A stretch of DNA of 64,000 bases from Diphasiastrum complanatum. Taxonomy: Eukaryota; Streptophyta; Lycopodiopsida; Lycopodiales; Lycopodiaceae. The notes beneath the pieces were generated by a model. It did no database searches. It saw only the letters and a program-made list of their open reading frames with translations, and was not told the DNA's origin. The translations under genes and the position numbers were made by a program. Numbering within the stretch: position 1 is the first letter of the stretch; each line of letters opens with the position of its first letter. Below, one piece after another: positions 10,194 to 21,957 of the stretch. Location of the stretch: positions 1 through 64,000 of the forward strand of contig MU832230.1 of assembly GCA_029204225.1 (NCBI GenBank), given 5' to 3'.

Positions 10194-12230
10194 ATGGGGT
10201 TTTGTATGAAGCCTAGGGTAAAAGTGAAAACCAGAGCCCTAAGTCGAAAGTCATTACCCTACGACCCACCAACCCTAGCATCCCGTAGAGACAGCACCTG
10301 GTACAAAGAACCAAGAAAAACTATACATGGGTATGGTTGGATTAGGATTGAGCAGAAAAACGACCAAGTAAAGTTAGTTAGGTCGTATGCAGTATTAGTG
10401 GATGAAGGATGGATGACCTGTGGGATAACGTGGGAAAATCACAAAATGCATGTGCAACGACAGTTGATTGCTATCCGTAAGTGAGAAATCTATTATGTAG
10501 CAATCATTAGTGTCACCCTAGACGAGACATCATAGGTATACCAAGGAAACCTAGGTCTATGGGAGCACCGCATGGAGAGACTTTAAATCCCTAGAGAGAG
10601 CGTTTAGGGCTTAGAAGAAGCAATCGTGGGTTTCTTGTCCCACCAGTCTGAAATGATGAGTCTCACCCACCTATAATGGACTTGGATGATACATTGGAAC
10701 CTATAGAAGAACTACCAGAACTTGAGCCAACCGACACTACAGAACCACCATTAGTGAACGTAACACCTGCTGCTACAGAACCTGTTGCCAATAGAATGGC
10801 ATGACATTTGACTGAACCAATCGTAGTACCCCCGGAGACAGGAGGACTACCCAAGCTTAGTGGATCCACTCCTGAGTTTCATGGAGCACCGTATGAAAGT
10901 GCCGAAGAGCATATTGATGCTTTTTGGACCACCTCCATTACCAGTGCCATCACAAACCCACATCATGAAATGATGTTTTTAGCCAGCACTTTATCTAGGA
11001 CGGCTAGGACTGGTATCATAGTCTGCAGAGAGGCTCAATTCACACCATTGAGGAGTTCCATAGACTGTTTCTAATTGAGTATGCTCCCCACCGAACGGCT
11101 GATGGCCTACTATTCTTACTGACTTCCCTACAACAAGGAAGTAACGAAACCATCCGACAATATTGGTGTCGTTTGACAGAGTTGTCACGCCAAGTGGAAC
11201 CCATTGTGTTACTACCACCCCTATTACTACTGACCTTCTTTCTGCGAGGGCTCAAGAATGACATACAAATGATTGTACATCAGAGTAACTCCCAGACATT
11301 GGCTGAGGCAGTAGAGAAGGCAATCGTGGTAGAAGATGCATAGATTGCGGTTGCCCATGCATCCCACCTATCGCAAGCAGTGAACAGCTTGAACCTAAGC
11401 CCAGAAACGTGGAGAGGAGGCCCAATCGCAACTATAGGAGCACACCCCATAGTGGAACCCCGTCCCATATAGGCTATTGAACCTCGACAAGGTAGGAATG
11501 TGCAAACACAAGATGCACGAAGGCTCCAAGCACAGATGCCCTATAGAGGCTATGAGAGCACAGGCTCTAATGCAGAACTAGGCGATATAGAGAACACCGA
11601 GTGGTGCTCCCAAATAGTACCTCGCACCAAGAAGAACTCTACACGCATTCGCGTATGTGTGGATTATAAGAGGTTGAACAAACAGACTAAGAAGGACTAC
11701 TATCCATTACCGTTCATAGACCAAGTCCTAGAAGAAATGACGGGAAGAGACCAGTACTCTTTCATGGACTGTTTTGCAGGCTATAATCAAATAGCCATAG
11801 CAGAAGAGGATAAATTGAAGACCACCTTCACAACCACGTTCGGGGTTTTCGCTTACCACATCATGCCCTTTGGGTTGACTAATGCCCTTGGAACCTATCA
11901 TAGTTTTATGAACAAGCACTTCAAGGATATCTTAGACGAAAATCTCAAAATTTTATGGATGACCTCTGTGGGGCAACCACTGTCACAGAACATCTCACCA
12001 TGCTAGAGAAGTGTTTTCAAAAGTGCGTAGTAACCTGTATAGCCTTGAATGCTAACAAGTGCCTATTCGGAGTTCCTTACGGGGTACTGGTAGGACATGT
12101 CATTAGCAAGTACGGCATGGCAACTAGTCCAGAAAAAATAGCTATGCTCCTAGCCATGATGGCACCAACTACAGTGTCCCAACTTCAGACCTTCTTAGGC
12201 TCGAGTGGTTATTACAAAAGATATGTGAAA
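10194..12230 (+). pseudogene. Ty3/gypsy gag-RT remnant (tRNA-Gly-primed family)
   Basis: A gag part lies at about 10660-11460 in shifting frames. One segment has KLSGSTPEFHGAP and the next has IEEFHRLFLIEYAP followed by NETIRQYW, the capsid signature. The RT starts at about 11585 (TEWCSQIV, then RVCVDYKRLNKQT, FMDCFAGYNQI and FGLTNA). A frameshift precedes the catalytic FMDD at 11952-11963, after which come NANKCLFG and FLGSSGYYKRYV. Protease is missing between gag and RT. The gag region is homologous to the minus-strand sequence at 56100-57280. The element stops at about 12230, where it meets copia sequence of opposite orientation; RNase H, integrase and 3' LTR are absent. Confidence 0.85.
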
Positions 12231-15200
12231 TCCATGATCTTTAGTTCCACCAATAATCTCTTGATCCAAAGTACCTCCTTTGTAGTGGTTGTCAAAGCTT
12301 TGTACTCGGCCTCGGTTGAAGATAAAGATATAGTTTCTTGCTTTTTTGAAAGCCATGAAACCACACCTTCTCCTATGAAAGTTGAATAGGCACTTGTTGA
12401 TTTCCTATCCCTCTTGTCCCCTGCAAAATCTGAATCACTAAATGCATGAAGGTTAATCACATCTCCTCTATATAGAATCCCAAAATCCAATGTACCCGAG
12501 ATGTATCTTAGAATCCTCTTAGCCTTTTTCCAATGGATATTCAATGGCTTTTGCATGGATTGGCTCAACCTACATACACTAAAGCTAAGATCTGGTCTAG
12601 TTATAATGATCCACATTAAGGAACCTATAAGTTGCCTAAACAAAGTGATGTCCATGAAGGATCTTTCATCATCTTCATTTGGCACTTTTACATCTTGCTC
12701 CATTGGTGTGTCAACACTTTTGCATACTTCCATCTTAAACTTCTTCAAAAGACTTTGAGCATAGTTTACTTGACTTATAAAGATAAAATCAGACACTCTA
12801 AGTACTTCTATGCCTAAGATGAAGTGAAGACACCCTAGATCTACCATCTTGAACTCTAAGGATAGATCTATCTTGATTTTTTCAATACCATCAACACTAT
12901 TTCCACTAATGATGATGTCATCTACATAAATGAGTAAAAGTACAATACCAACATCATCAAACTTAATGTAAAGAGTGGGATCATATTCACTTTGAACAAA
13001 AGAAAGTGAAATAAGATAGCAATGTAGTCTTGAATTCCAAGATCTCGAGGCTTGCTTCAAGCCATAGATGCTTCTTTGGAGATGGCATACTTTGTTCTCC
13101 ATTCCATGCTTGATGAACCCTTGTGGATGATCCATATAGATATCCTCTTCCAAAAAACCATTCAAGAAAGCATTAGAAACATCCATTTGACATAGAATCC
13201 ATCCAAAATGTGATGCAAGTGCAATGATTAGCCTTATTGTGACCATCTTGGCCACGGGTGCAAAAGTTTCCTCATAGTCTATCCCTCTCTCTTGAGCATA
13301 ACCTTTTGCAACTAATCTTGCTTTATGTTTGTTAACACTCCCATTTGCATTCAACTTAAGCTTGAAGACCCACTTGCATCCTATTACATTCCTTTGAGGT
13401 CTCTCAACAAGCAACCAAGTTTCATTCTCAATCAAGGCATCATACTCATCCAACATAGCTTTATACCATTCTTTGGAGTTCAATGCATCTTCAACATTAG
13501 ACTGTTCTTCAAAACTAGATAAAGCATAAGAAGTGGATGAGATACCCTCAACTTGTTGTCCTTTGCCTTGATATGTGAGACTTGATGGCTCCACTTTTGC
13601 CCTTGAAGATCTCCTTGGTGTGATAGGTGGGTTTGGTGCTTGCTCCTCCATGAGCTCCTCCTCAAAACCAAGATCTTGCTCCTCGGCCATCTTCTTCTTG
13701 ATTGTTGGAGCACTTGAGCCTTCTTCAAGCATATGCATATGATGTTCATCAAAGATGACATCCCTTGAAACAACAAATTTGTTCAAGGATGGGAGATAGA
13801 CTTTGTAGCCCTTGCTTGAGCTTGCATATCCAAGCATGATCCCTCTTGTGGAAGATGGATCCTCCTTGGTTCTTGTTTCCAATGGCACATGCACATAACA
13901 TATACACCCAAAAACTTTCAAGTGATTAAGATTGGGTTTATTTCCATACAACATCTCATAAGGAGTTTTGCCTTCAATTGCTTTGCAAGACACCCTATTC
14001 ATCAAGTAGTTTGTACATACAAGAGACTCACCCCAAAAGGATTTGGGCAAACAAGCATCTAATCTTAAAGCCTTAGAACATTCACATAATGTTCTATTCT
14101 TTCTTTCAGCAACTCCATTTTGTTGAGGAGTGTAAGGACAAGAAGTCTCTTTCTTGATCCCTTCCTCCTCACAAAAGGCCTTGAACTCATTGGAGATGAA
14201 TTCTCCACCATTGTCACTTCTAAGAATCTTGATGCTATGATTATGATGCTTTTCCACAAACAACTTGAACTTTACAAAAGTATCAAATACTTGAGACTTG
14301 AAGGAAAGTAAGAACACCCAACAATATCTTGAGTAGTCATCAATGAAGGTTAAAAACATGGATGAACCTCCATTAGATTTGGTGCTAGCAATGTGCACAT
14401 CCGAGTGTATGAGTTCAAGAGGATGAGATGACTTTGTGATGGAGTTAGGAAACACCTTCTTATGTGCCTTGGATAAGGCACAAGCTTCACAAACCTTGTC
14501 TTCCTTCCCAATAAACCTTGGTAGTCCTAAAGCATACTCCTCCTTGATCATAGCCTCCATGGAACTCGAGTTGACATGTCCAAGTCTTTTGTGCCATAAA
14601 GTAAAGGTGGATATCTTGCTCTTCTCGGCCAACATGACAACATTAGTATCCACAGATGCATCCAGCTTATAAAGTTTGCCAAGTCTAGTGCCCTTAGCCA
14701 CTATCTTACCCTTCTTCTTGATGAAACATTCATTTGAAGCAAAGTCAACATTGAAACCATTGTCTACCATTTGGCCAACACTTAGTAGATTCTTTGTTAT
14801 TGTAGGAATGTACAAAACACCTTCTATGTTGATCTTTTTGGAAGATCCTAAGCAAAGGGGAATGCTACCAACTCCTTCAATCTTACAAGCTTCATCATGT
14901 GCTGTATAGATAGACTTTATAGGTCCATCATAAGATAAGAGAGAAGAGAAAAACTCCCTTTTACTAGTCATGTGTGAACTAGCACCCGAGTCAATCCACC
15001 AAGGATCTTCTCCTTTGAAGCTTGTTGAAGAAAATATGGACATCATGAGAGAGTCCTCATGTGAACTCTCCTCCTCCTCCTCTTTGCTCATGTTGGCTTG
15101 GCTTTGATCTTGCTTCCTCTTGAAGCATTCCGAGGCATAATGCCCCATCTTGCTACAATAGTAGCACTTCACCTTTGATTTGTCCTTCTTGACTTTGGTG

Positions 15201-15922
15201 GTTGATGGAGATGCCTTTGAGAGTCCTTCTTGATCCTCAAGCTTTGTAGACTTCTTGAATGTTGATCCTTTGCCTTTGGACTTGTCTTTGCCTTTGGTGA
15301 AGAGAGCTTGGTCATCTCCACCTTGGATGAAAAGCCTATCCATCCTCTCTTGCATTTGGCTCCTTCTTGATTCCTCGAGTGTGCCTTGGAGTTCTTCAAG
15401 TATGGGTAGCTTACCCATAATTGAATATCCCTGAACCAAATTGTCAAATTCAAAGCTTAGTCCATTCAATATGAGTTGAACAAGCTCTTCATCCTTGATA
15501 GGGTCACCTATAAAGGCTAGCTCTTTGTTCAATTCCTTTACTCTTAGGACAAAAGTATGTGCACTCTCTCCTTTCTTTTGATAGCTTCTATAGAGATTCT
15601 TCAAAGCTAACATTCTAGTTTGGTTCTTGGATTCATAGACTTTTTGCAAAGTCTCCCAAGCATCTTGAGCTGAAGTGCAATCTCCTACCTCTCTTAAGAG
15701 TTCATTTGCAACATTCATTTTTATGCAATGTAGTGCAACATTGCACCTCTTGATGTATTTGGCTTTTTCTTGAGGATGAATAGGTTCACCCTCCTTACCA
15801 TTTACAATTTCCATCAGATCTTGCATGATCATGATAGAATCAATTCTAAATTTCCATATGGAATAGTTAGTTTTGTTGAGCCTTTCATTAGTATCCAAAA
15901 GATATGCATTTATAGATGCCAT
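12212..15922 (-). CDS. Ty1/copia gag-pol polyprotein, uninterrupted but cut inside RNase H
   Basis: A 1236-codon frame from ATG at 15922. In order: gag (N-terminus with NYSIWKFRI), zinc knuckle CYYCSKMGHYASEC near residue 255, protease WWIDSGASSHMT near 310, integrase with HHCC region (HKRLGH...CEAC), catalytic D in HSDVH, D in RSDNGGEF and E in GVAERKNRT. RT follows with MDVSNAFLNG and YVDD. RNase H has SDSDFAGD and TEAEYKA. The last RNase H aspartate and the 3' LTR are missing: at about 12240 the frame runs out of copia sequence into the opposite-strand gypsy RT and stops. The lack of any stop over 3.7 kb suggests a recent arrival. No 5' LTR or Met-type primer site was recognised right of 15922. 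Confidence 0.92.
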   Translation of the reverse strand: MASINAYLLDTNERLNKTNYSIWKFRIDSIMIMQDLMEIVNGKEGEPIHPQEKAKYIKRCNVALHCIKMNVANELLREVGDCTSAQDAWETLQKVYESKNQTRMLALKNLYRSYQKKGESAHTFVLRVKELNKELAFIGDPIKDEELVQLILNGLSFEFDNLVQGYSIMGKLPILEELQGTLEESRRSQMQERMDRLFIQGGDDQALFTKGKDKSKGKGSTFKKSTKLEDQEGLSKASPSTTKVKKDKSKVKCYYCSKMGHYASECFKRKQDQSQANMSKEEEEESSHEDSLMMSIFSSTSFKGEDPWWIDSGASSHMTSKREFFSSLLSYDGPIKSIYTAHDEACKIEGVGSIPLCLGSSKKINIEGVLYIPTITKNLLSVGQMVDNGFNVDFASNECFIKKKGKIVAKGTRLGKLYKLDASVDTNVVMLAEKSKISTFTLWHKRLGHVNSSSMEAMIKEEYALGLPRFIGKEDKVCEACALSKAHKKVFPNSITKSSHPLELIHSDVHIASTKSNGGSSMFLTFIDDYSRYCWVFLLSFKSQVFDTFVKFKLFVEKHHNHSIKILRSDNGGEFISNEFKAFCEEEGIKKETSCPYTPQQNGVAERKNRTLCECSKALRLDACLPKSFWGESLVCTNYLMNRVSCKAIEGKTPYEMLYGNKPNLNHLKVFGCICYVHVPLETRTKEDPSSTRGIMLGYASSSKGYKVYLPSLNKFVVSRDVIFDEHHMHMLEEGSSAPTIKKKMAEEQDLGFEEELMEEQAPNPPITPRRSSRAKVEPSSLTYQGKGQQVEGISSTSYALSSFEEQSNVEDALNSKEWYKAMLDEYDALIENETWLLVERPQRNVIGCKWVFKLKLNANGSVNKHKARLVAKGYAQERGIDYEETFAPVAKMVTIRLIIALASHFGWILCQMDVSNAFLNGFLEEDIYMDHPQGFIKHGMENKVCHLQRSIYGLKQASRSWNSRLHCYLISLSFVQSEYDPTLYIKFDDVGIVLLLIYVDDIIISGNSVDGIEKIKIDLSLEFKMVDLGCLHFILGIEVLRVSDFIFISQVNYAQSLLKKFKMEVCKSVDTPMEQDVKVPNEDDERSFMDITLFRQLIGSLMWIIITRPDLSFSVCRLSQSMQKPLNIHWKKAKRILRYISGTLDFGILYRGDVINLHAFSDSDFAGDKRDRKSTSAYSTFIGEGVVSWLSKKQETISLSSTEAEYKALTTTTKEVLWIKRLLVELKIMDFTYLL

Positions 15923-16861
15923 CTAGTCTCCTAATCAAGGACTTGACACAAATGAAGGTTACTTCTATTGATTTGATTGAAGGTCTACCTTATCCCACTT
16001 CTTAGGGACCTGAAAAGATCAGTAATAGACTTCCTATAAAGATCTAGAGAATGATCTCTAACAAAATCAAATCATAGAATACTAGAAACAATGCACTTGC
16101 TTGATTGAAGTAGACAATACTAGTAGAATTGCCCCTCTTTCTATAAAGAACATTAAAGCTTCCAAATGATCTGATCAAGAGTGAATTTTAGCAACCTAAT
16201 ATACTTCCAAAATCACTTGTAAAAGATCTAAATGGAACTTAATGAGGATGCAACACAATCTGCTATCCAATCACAAGCAAAAAATGATCAAAATTGATGA
16301 AAAATTGATCTAATTTGGTGCATAAGTCAAGCAATGGTTGGACTGAACCTAAATCACTTTAGGAGGTGTCTACTACACCTTAGAACAGCCTTGAAGAGTC
16401 CCCAAAACTCTGATCTTTCCTCTCCTTGAATGCTAGAAAGCCTCCTCTATGGAATCACCTCCAAAACTCGCTTAGAAATCAATGCTTGGAGCAAGCAAAA
16501 CTTGCTATCTTGGTAATGTGAATTGAATTCAACTTTGCCTCTCTATGTTTGAACCTCACTAAATGGCCCAAATCCTTGAAGAAGGCTTCACACGTGTGAA
16601 AGTACGGCCTCCCACAGTCTGAGTACTGTACACCAGACCTACATTCAATCCTATAATCATTAGTAATCACAAGTACTCAAACAATTATGAACATAGAGAG
16701 CAATTGCACCATTATGAGAGAAAAAACATGAAATTGCTTGATTGATTTTGGTGAGATATCATCACCTATATATACATGATCCATCATGGTTTTGGACAGG
16801 TATGAGTAGCCCTAAACCTATTTCTAATGCTAATTTTGGTGGATCTTTCATCCCTACCAAG
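15923..16861. other. AT-rich non-coding DNA, probably copia leader or LTR
   Basis: Lies upstream of the copia start on the minus strand, so leader and 5' LTR would be expected here. I could not find a primer site matching initiator tRNA-Met or a clear LTR end. A CACACGTGTG palindrome lies at about 16589; a similar phrase (TTCACACGTGTGAA) occurs at about 35247. Confidence 0.4.
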
Positions 16862-17509
16862 TTAGGGTTGGAATCTTGGAGATCCCTCAACAATGCAAAA
16901 ATTACCAAAACCTCCTCCTTCATGTGCATGCTCCTTCATGAGAAAATAAAGATTTCTTCTTGATTTATTGGGATCACAAAGATCTACCATCATGTTACCA
17001 CGATCTAGAGAATTAGACTCATCCAAATTGGCAAGAATATGCATGTTATAATAACAAAGTGTTTGCATCATATCTTCATGCTTGTTTACCATGCTAATCT
17101 CATATCCAATGAGGCTAAATACTTCATTATGGAGATAAGTGTCTATAGAAGATGATTCACGTACTCTCATAAAGAGTTTACAATTTGCCTCAATACAAAT
17201 TTTCAAACTATGAGTGAACAAATCACTTTTGCTCTTACATGACTTAAGAGCATACATTTGATGAAATAACCATTTGTTTTCTGATTGATTTAAAATCAAT
17301 TTCATCCTTTTAAGAACATCATCTATGTTCTCAAGAGAGACTTCATACTCAACTAGTATGGCTTTACTCCAATTTTGAGATGCAATGATCTCACTAAAGC
17401 AAATTGATTTATCAAATGACATAAGAGAAGTAAGTATGTGATGTATACCAGGCTGTGCAGTTGTAGTGGGTTTCTTTCCTTGCCTAACCTGAATCCAAGA
17501 TCTAGTCAA
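16862..17509 (-). CDS. Unrecognised open frame running out of the gypsy LTR
   Basis: A 215-codon frame. Its first ~16 codons lie within the gypsy 3' LTR and the rest (about 200 codons) in flanking DNA. The body has ordinary composition with several cysteines and no stop, and does not resemble retroelement proteins I know. It may be a fragment of a host or element gene cut by the LTR insertion, or chance. The start is not trustworthy because it depends on LTR sequence. Confidence 0.25.
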   Translation of the reverse strand: MTRSWIQVRQGKKPTTTAQPGIHHILTSLMSFDKSICFSEIIASQNWSKAILVEYEVSLENIDDVLKRMKLILNQSENKWLFHQMYALKSCKSKSDLFTHSLKICIEANCKLFMRVRESSSIDTYLHNEVFSLIGYEISMVNKHEDMMQTLCYYNMHILANLDESNSLDRGNMMVDLCDPNKSRRNLYFLMKEHAHEGGGFGNFCIVEGSPRFQP

Positions 17510-18189
17510 TCTAGCATCAAAGAGACGGAGTTAGTTGTCACGCGGAGGTTTGTTCCCATGAGAGCAATAGTATAGTTCAGATTTCAACATGAATGGAGGA
17601 TCTAACACTAACATCCATTAACACTAAGCATTAACACTACATCCACAACAATGATAGAAACTTACTCTTCTCTCTCCTTTCTTCTCTCACAAAAAGCATA
17701 AGAAATAGCAATCCCAATAATGATCAAATCCAACAATTAGCAAATACAAAGAAAGCATGAGAAATGGAGGAAAAGAAAGAAAGAGCAAGGACATTCGTCA
17801 ATCCATTTCTAAAGAGAACCAATCTGGTTTATTGAAATGAGGAAATGAACATCACGAACAACTCGAGTTGGTCCCTTTTTATAGTAGAGAGGAGGACCCT
17901 GGCCTCTGAATCCTATTGGTCCAGTCTTGCCTCTCTTTTTATTCAAATTTAAAAAAGTGTGAGAACCATCAAAATTGGAGGGAAACCCAACTTTATTCAC
18001 TAACTTGACATTTAGGCCCTGCGACATTAAAAGTCCCACAAAAAGGCCTAAACTTCTTTTATTAACTTTTAACTAATCAATCAAATAACTATGTGATCAT
18101 CGGGTTGGACTTACACACGCAGGGTGCCAAATCCCTCTCACTTATTAACTACAGTTATGGTTGCCTTGGGATCCGCAAATCCTCCAACA
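17462..18189 (-). repeat. Gypsy family A 3' LTR
   Basis: A 728-bp LTR, TGTTGGAGG...CACTACA when read on the minus strand, homologous to 45171-45895 and 58934-59695. A TATA-like CTATAAAAAGGG occurs on the minus strand at about 17875-17890. On the internal side (18190 onward) the minus strand shows a purine tract, GGTGGGGGATAC, directly before the LTR: the polypurine tract that primes plus-strand synthesis. This makes it the 3' LTR. Confidence 0.9.
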
Positions 18190-18239
18190 GTATCCCCCAC
18201 CAAAACTGGTGGTGGTCCCATGACACCTGCAATATGCAG

Positions 18240-21200
18240 TTATTGGTGACTTTTATTGGCTTCGCGCCGAATCTTAATTAAATGATACTGCACCTTCTCC
18301 ATAAAGTCAAGGCGTGCAGTATTGAAATCCAAATTATGTGGCAGAAAACAACGGTGGGCTCCGTCAATCCACTTGGAAGTTGTCCATGAGGTGAAGCGGG
18401 ATTCCCAAGAGCTTCCCATTATAGCCGCACGAAAATACAGTCGAGCAATCGGCAGCTGATCTTTGATTTGCTCTGAGGCCATCAGCTTATTTGGATCGAA
18501 TGCCAGGGTAGGAAGGCAATTGTCCCATTTGGTTGCCACTGACGTCAGCAAAGTTAGATCTTTTGCAAACATTGTCGATTGTCGCACCGTTGGATCTAGA
18601 GAGTGGACATACTCTCTCTGATATGCTTGTAAGGCCTGATGGAAGTCCACTGAAATATTCCAGCTGTAAGGCTGGTGGATGATTGGCCAATTGGGCGTAT
18701 GGATGGTGATTTTATCCATAGCCAATCCTAAATCTTTCCATTTTTTTCTTCGCGGCATTGGCACGTAATAAGGATCTACCCGCAACTGATGAGGGCTGGT
18801 GCCATAACTCCTAATTGATTCCGGAGTTTTCTCAAAAATCGTGATTCTCCATGTCGGCTGCTCTCCTAGTAGGTATTTTGTCCAATTCTTTGCCGGCCTC
18901 GATCTCGGAGGTCTTAAATTTGAGAACCCATCCACCACGCGAGGACTCATGTGGATGCTGCTTTAAGAAGGTCTAGATTTGGTCCTCGACGCTGATGGGC
19001 CTTCTGAATAAATGGCTTGTCCTTGATGAGGATGGACCCGCTTATACTACCGATATAGTTGGTGGTTGATTTGCTAGATCTGGAGCTCCCCCCTGGTCCA
19101 TGCTCGAATCAACCCCTGTATCCATCTGTACAGCTTCTTGGCGCGAAGGGGAAAATTGTGGCATGACCGGGACGGAGATTTGTGGTCCGGTTTCCAACAC
19201 TTGAGCGGCGGCTTTTTCGTAGGCGTTGATGGTCTCTTTTGCCTTTGCCAACTCGGTTGAAGCTGCTCTTTTGAATCTATCAAAGTGGCCTTGGAATCCC
19301 TGAAGGGCCACTTTGTATGTTTTCACTTTCTTGAACAAATATGCAATCTCCGTCGGTGTGACCAGATGATCGGGTATTTGTGTTTGCATATATGCATCAC
19401 GCTCAAGGGTGGTCGCATCCAATTCACCTTGAAGCCATGTGCGATCTTGTTCGGCCATTTGTAATTGCCCCTTCAGCAGCTGCACCTGTTGCTTGGCATC
19501 TTGCATTGTCTTATCTCCTGATCCTGTGCGGTTGTCAGGGCATTTTGTAGAGAGCTGATGTAGGTTTCCAAGCGATCAGCTTGTTGCTGGGCCAATGACT
19601 TTTCGCTTTCAACCTTTTCTTTATGTTGCTTGGCTATCTTCACCTCTCGATCCAACTGGACAATTTTATGGCTGATCAGAGTGTTTTCGGATCCTAAATC
19701 AAATATCCTCTGGTCCATTTCCTTCTTCTTATACAGCATAGACTGGATCACTTGCCCAACGCTTGAAACTAACCCGAGAGCATCACTAGAATCGACAATC
19801 GTGGAGGTGGCAGCAACAAGAGACCCTGATGGTACTGTCCTTGGTAGGCGTGGAATAGGTGCCAAGGTCTCTTTGTCTTCAAAAATATCCTCGACTTCAA
19901 ACTCTTCAGACACCGTGGCGTCGAACTACTTCAGTGACTTTACAGTTGTGTCGACCCGAAGTATGGCTGGGCTATCCTGTGTGGGTGGTTGCTGACTGGC
20001 ATCTTCGGCACCAACAATAGCTTCATGAATATGTCCGAATCCTCTTCCAGGGGATTGGGGTTCAAAGGGTGCTGGGCTCTGAGGCATTTTAAAGATTTCG
20101 ATGGCCCCAAGGGGGTCGGAATCATCGAACATATCCATGAGAACTGTGTGTTGGGTGAGGTTGCTTCGGTGTGCGGGGGTGAGGCGGCCTGGGCAGCTGT
20201 GATGGGAATGGAAGGCCCAATGGTCACAGACTGTCCTTGTATGGGAGCAGAGGCGAGGGAAGCATCAGAGGCGAGGGGAGTGGGAAGTTCAGTGCGAATA
20301 GTAGCAGGGGGTGGAAGCGTAGCTGACGAGGTATGCCTAGTACATCATCGTGACACGGAAGACGAGTCAGGAATTACGATCTCGCTGTGTGGACGATGAC
20401 GACTATGAGAACTTGAGGCCTGGTGAGATGACTCGGTCGATGCTTCTTCGTAAACCGAAAGCACAGAATCCAGGTGGAAGCCATGGATTCTGTTTTCTAA
20501 GTGAGAAGTGGCTAAGAGGGACAATAGAGAGCCAGCGGCGAACTGCTGCTTTGTATTGGCCTTAATAGCTCGCTTGAGCTTACCAGAAACAATCTTGAAC
20601 CAGTTATATGGTTCAAGAGGGGCTTTGGCCAACTTTATGTGGGACTCCACTATCCTGTGAAGGATTTGAGATGTGATGTGGTCTTTCCTGAGGTTGCCAA
20701 CCATCAGGAAATGATTCAACAATTGGGCAGCGGCGTGGATGGAAGGCTCAGTGATGGCTTCTAGAAGGTAGCCATCATTAGTCCAATGTAGATCGTTGGT
20801 GAGGTCAATGTATGGCTTGATGGCCTGTTTGGCGTGCTTGTGATTGGGTGAGGCTTGCGTACCAGATGAGATTCCTATAGCTACAAGTGCGGCCTTAGTG
20901 ACGCGCACCTTGTGTGTGGCTCCTTGGAAAGTGATGTAAAACTTGGATTTCTCTTCCTTCCATGTACTGAAGGCAAGAGTGATGAAATCCATATGGATGC
21001 ATCCCGAAAAGGCTCTCTCATGAATACCCATTGCAGTAAGTAGAGGCTCCGCAAGGGTCATCCACTGAGTGACCATGCTTGTGCTAGGAAGAATCATGAT
21101 GTCTGTTGCAGATGGGACATCACGATGGATAGTATAGCGCGGAGACTGGGAAGTATCAGTAGACAACATGATGATCAGAATGGAATTATAACCACGTGAG

Positions 21201-21247
21201 AGTGTATCAGAAGGCAATGCAGAAAATTTGGAAGTCTTTGGTTGCAA
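18240..21247 (-). pseudogene. Extra coding region between integrase and 3' LTR of gypsy family A
   Basis: About 1000 codons on the same strand as pol, broken by roughly three frameshifts and two or three stops. Segment 1 (21247-20345) is a 300-codon globular domain ending in a Ser/His-rich tail. Segment 2 (20344-19926) is Pro/Ser/Thr-rich. Segment 3 (19913-19042, two frames) is strongly coiled-coil (heptad Q/K/E-rich, with AQQQADRLETYISSLQNAL). Segment 4 (18950-18240) is a basic and aromatic domain ending near the polypurine tract. The last segment is repeated at 59759-59960 in another family member with mostly conservative changes, which supports past coding. Plant Tat-type gypsy elements are known to carry an additional ORF at this place. 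I see no transmembrane segments, so an envelope role is not supported; the function is unknown. Confidence 0.7.
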
Positions 21248-21957
21248 GAAAAATTTGCAAGAGCTTCGCTAGCACAAGTGAAGAATGAATCGAATTCAGC
21301 CAACTTATAGTAGTTGGGCTGATCAATTCTGAACAAAAATTTGCAGGCATGTACAGTACTGTAAAAATAGGCTATAAAAATCTTGGCGAAGGTTTCTAGA
21401 GATCTGAACCTATCAGGTGAACGTTTTCCAGGGCTGGCGAAGGATGAACCAAACCCAGGAGGGTCCTTCGCCCAGGTACCGTCATAAATGTATTTTTTCA
21501 CAATTTGGACCTATGGACAATCTAATTTTGTCATTTTAAGATCATCTAGCAGGTCGACAAAGGTTCATAATGACGTTATGATGCTCAACGAAGGTTCCCA
21601 AAATGGCATATCACTGAACATTTGTCTGACTCAAAAATAAAAATTTTCCTTGTCCGAAACCTTCACCCACCTCAATTTAGATAAATCAAAGGTGGATGTA
21701 CAGTCTGAGAGCTCAGCGAAGGTTTCTGGTACTGTATTGGCCAAATCTGCCCAAAACAGAGGTTTTCTACGTCATTTTCCATAAAAATATTGTGCTTCCT
21801 TTTCCTTCTGCTGATGACTTTCTGACTTTTGCTCATCAACCTTTCCTTATTTTATTTTTTATTTTTTTTTAACTGTCTTTTTTCAAAAAAACAATAAGCA
21901 AATTAATTACTGAAAACAAAAAATTGAAAACAAATAAAATGAAAAAATATATTAAGA
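21248..21957 (-). other. Non-coding spacer with iterated AACCTTCGCC-like motif
   Basis: Between the extra coding region and integrase. GGCGAAGGTT and near variants occur on the + strand at about 21384, 21434, 21552, 21587 and 21717, with reversed forms at about 21461 and 21660. The leader of the family member at 45918-47094 carries the same motif many times. No protein-coding signal is convincing here. Confidence 0.55.

Noticed and set aside
19989-20399. 136-codon plus-strand frame in the gypsy extra coding region
   Set aside because: Antisense to the supported minus-strand coding region; Gly/Ala-rich shadow of its Pro/Ser-rich segment.
18240-21247. Envelope gene in the gypsy element
   Set aside because: The position would fit, but there is no signal peptide, transmembrane segment or glycoprotein-like cysteine pattern; a coiled coil alone is not enough.
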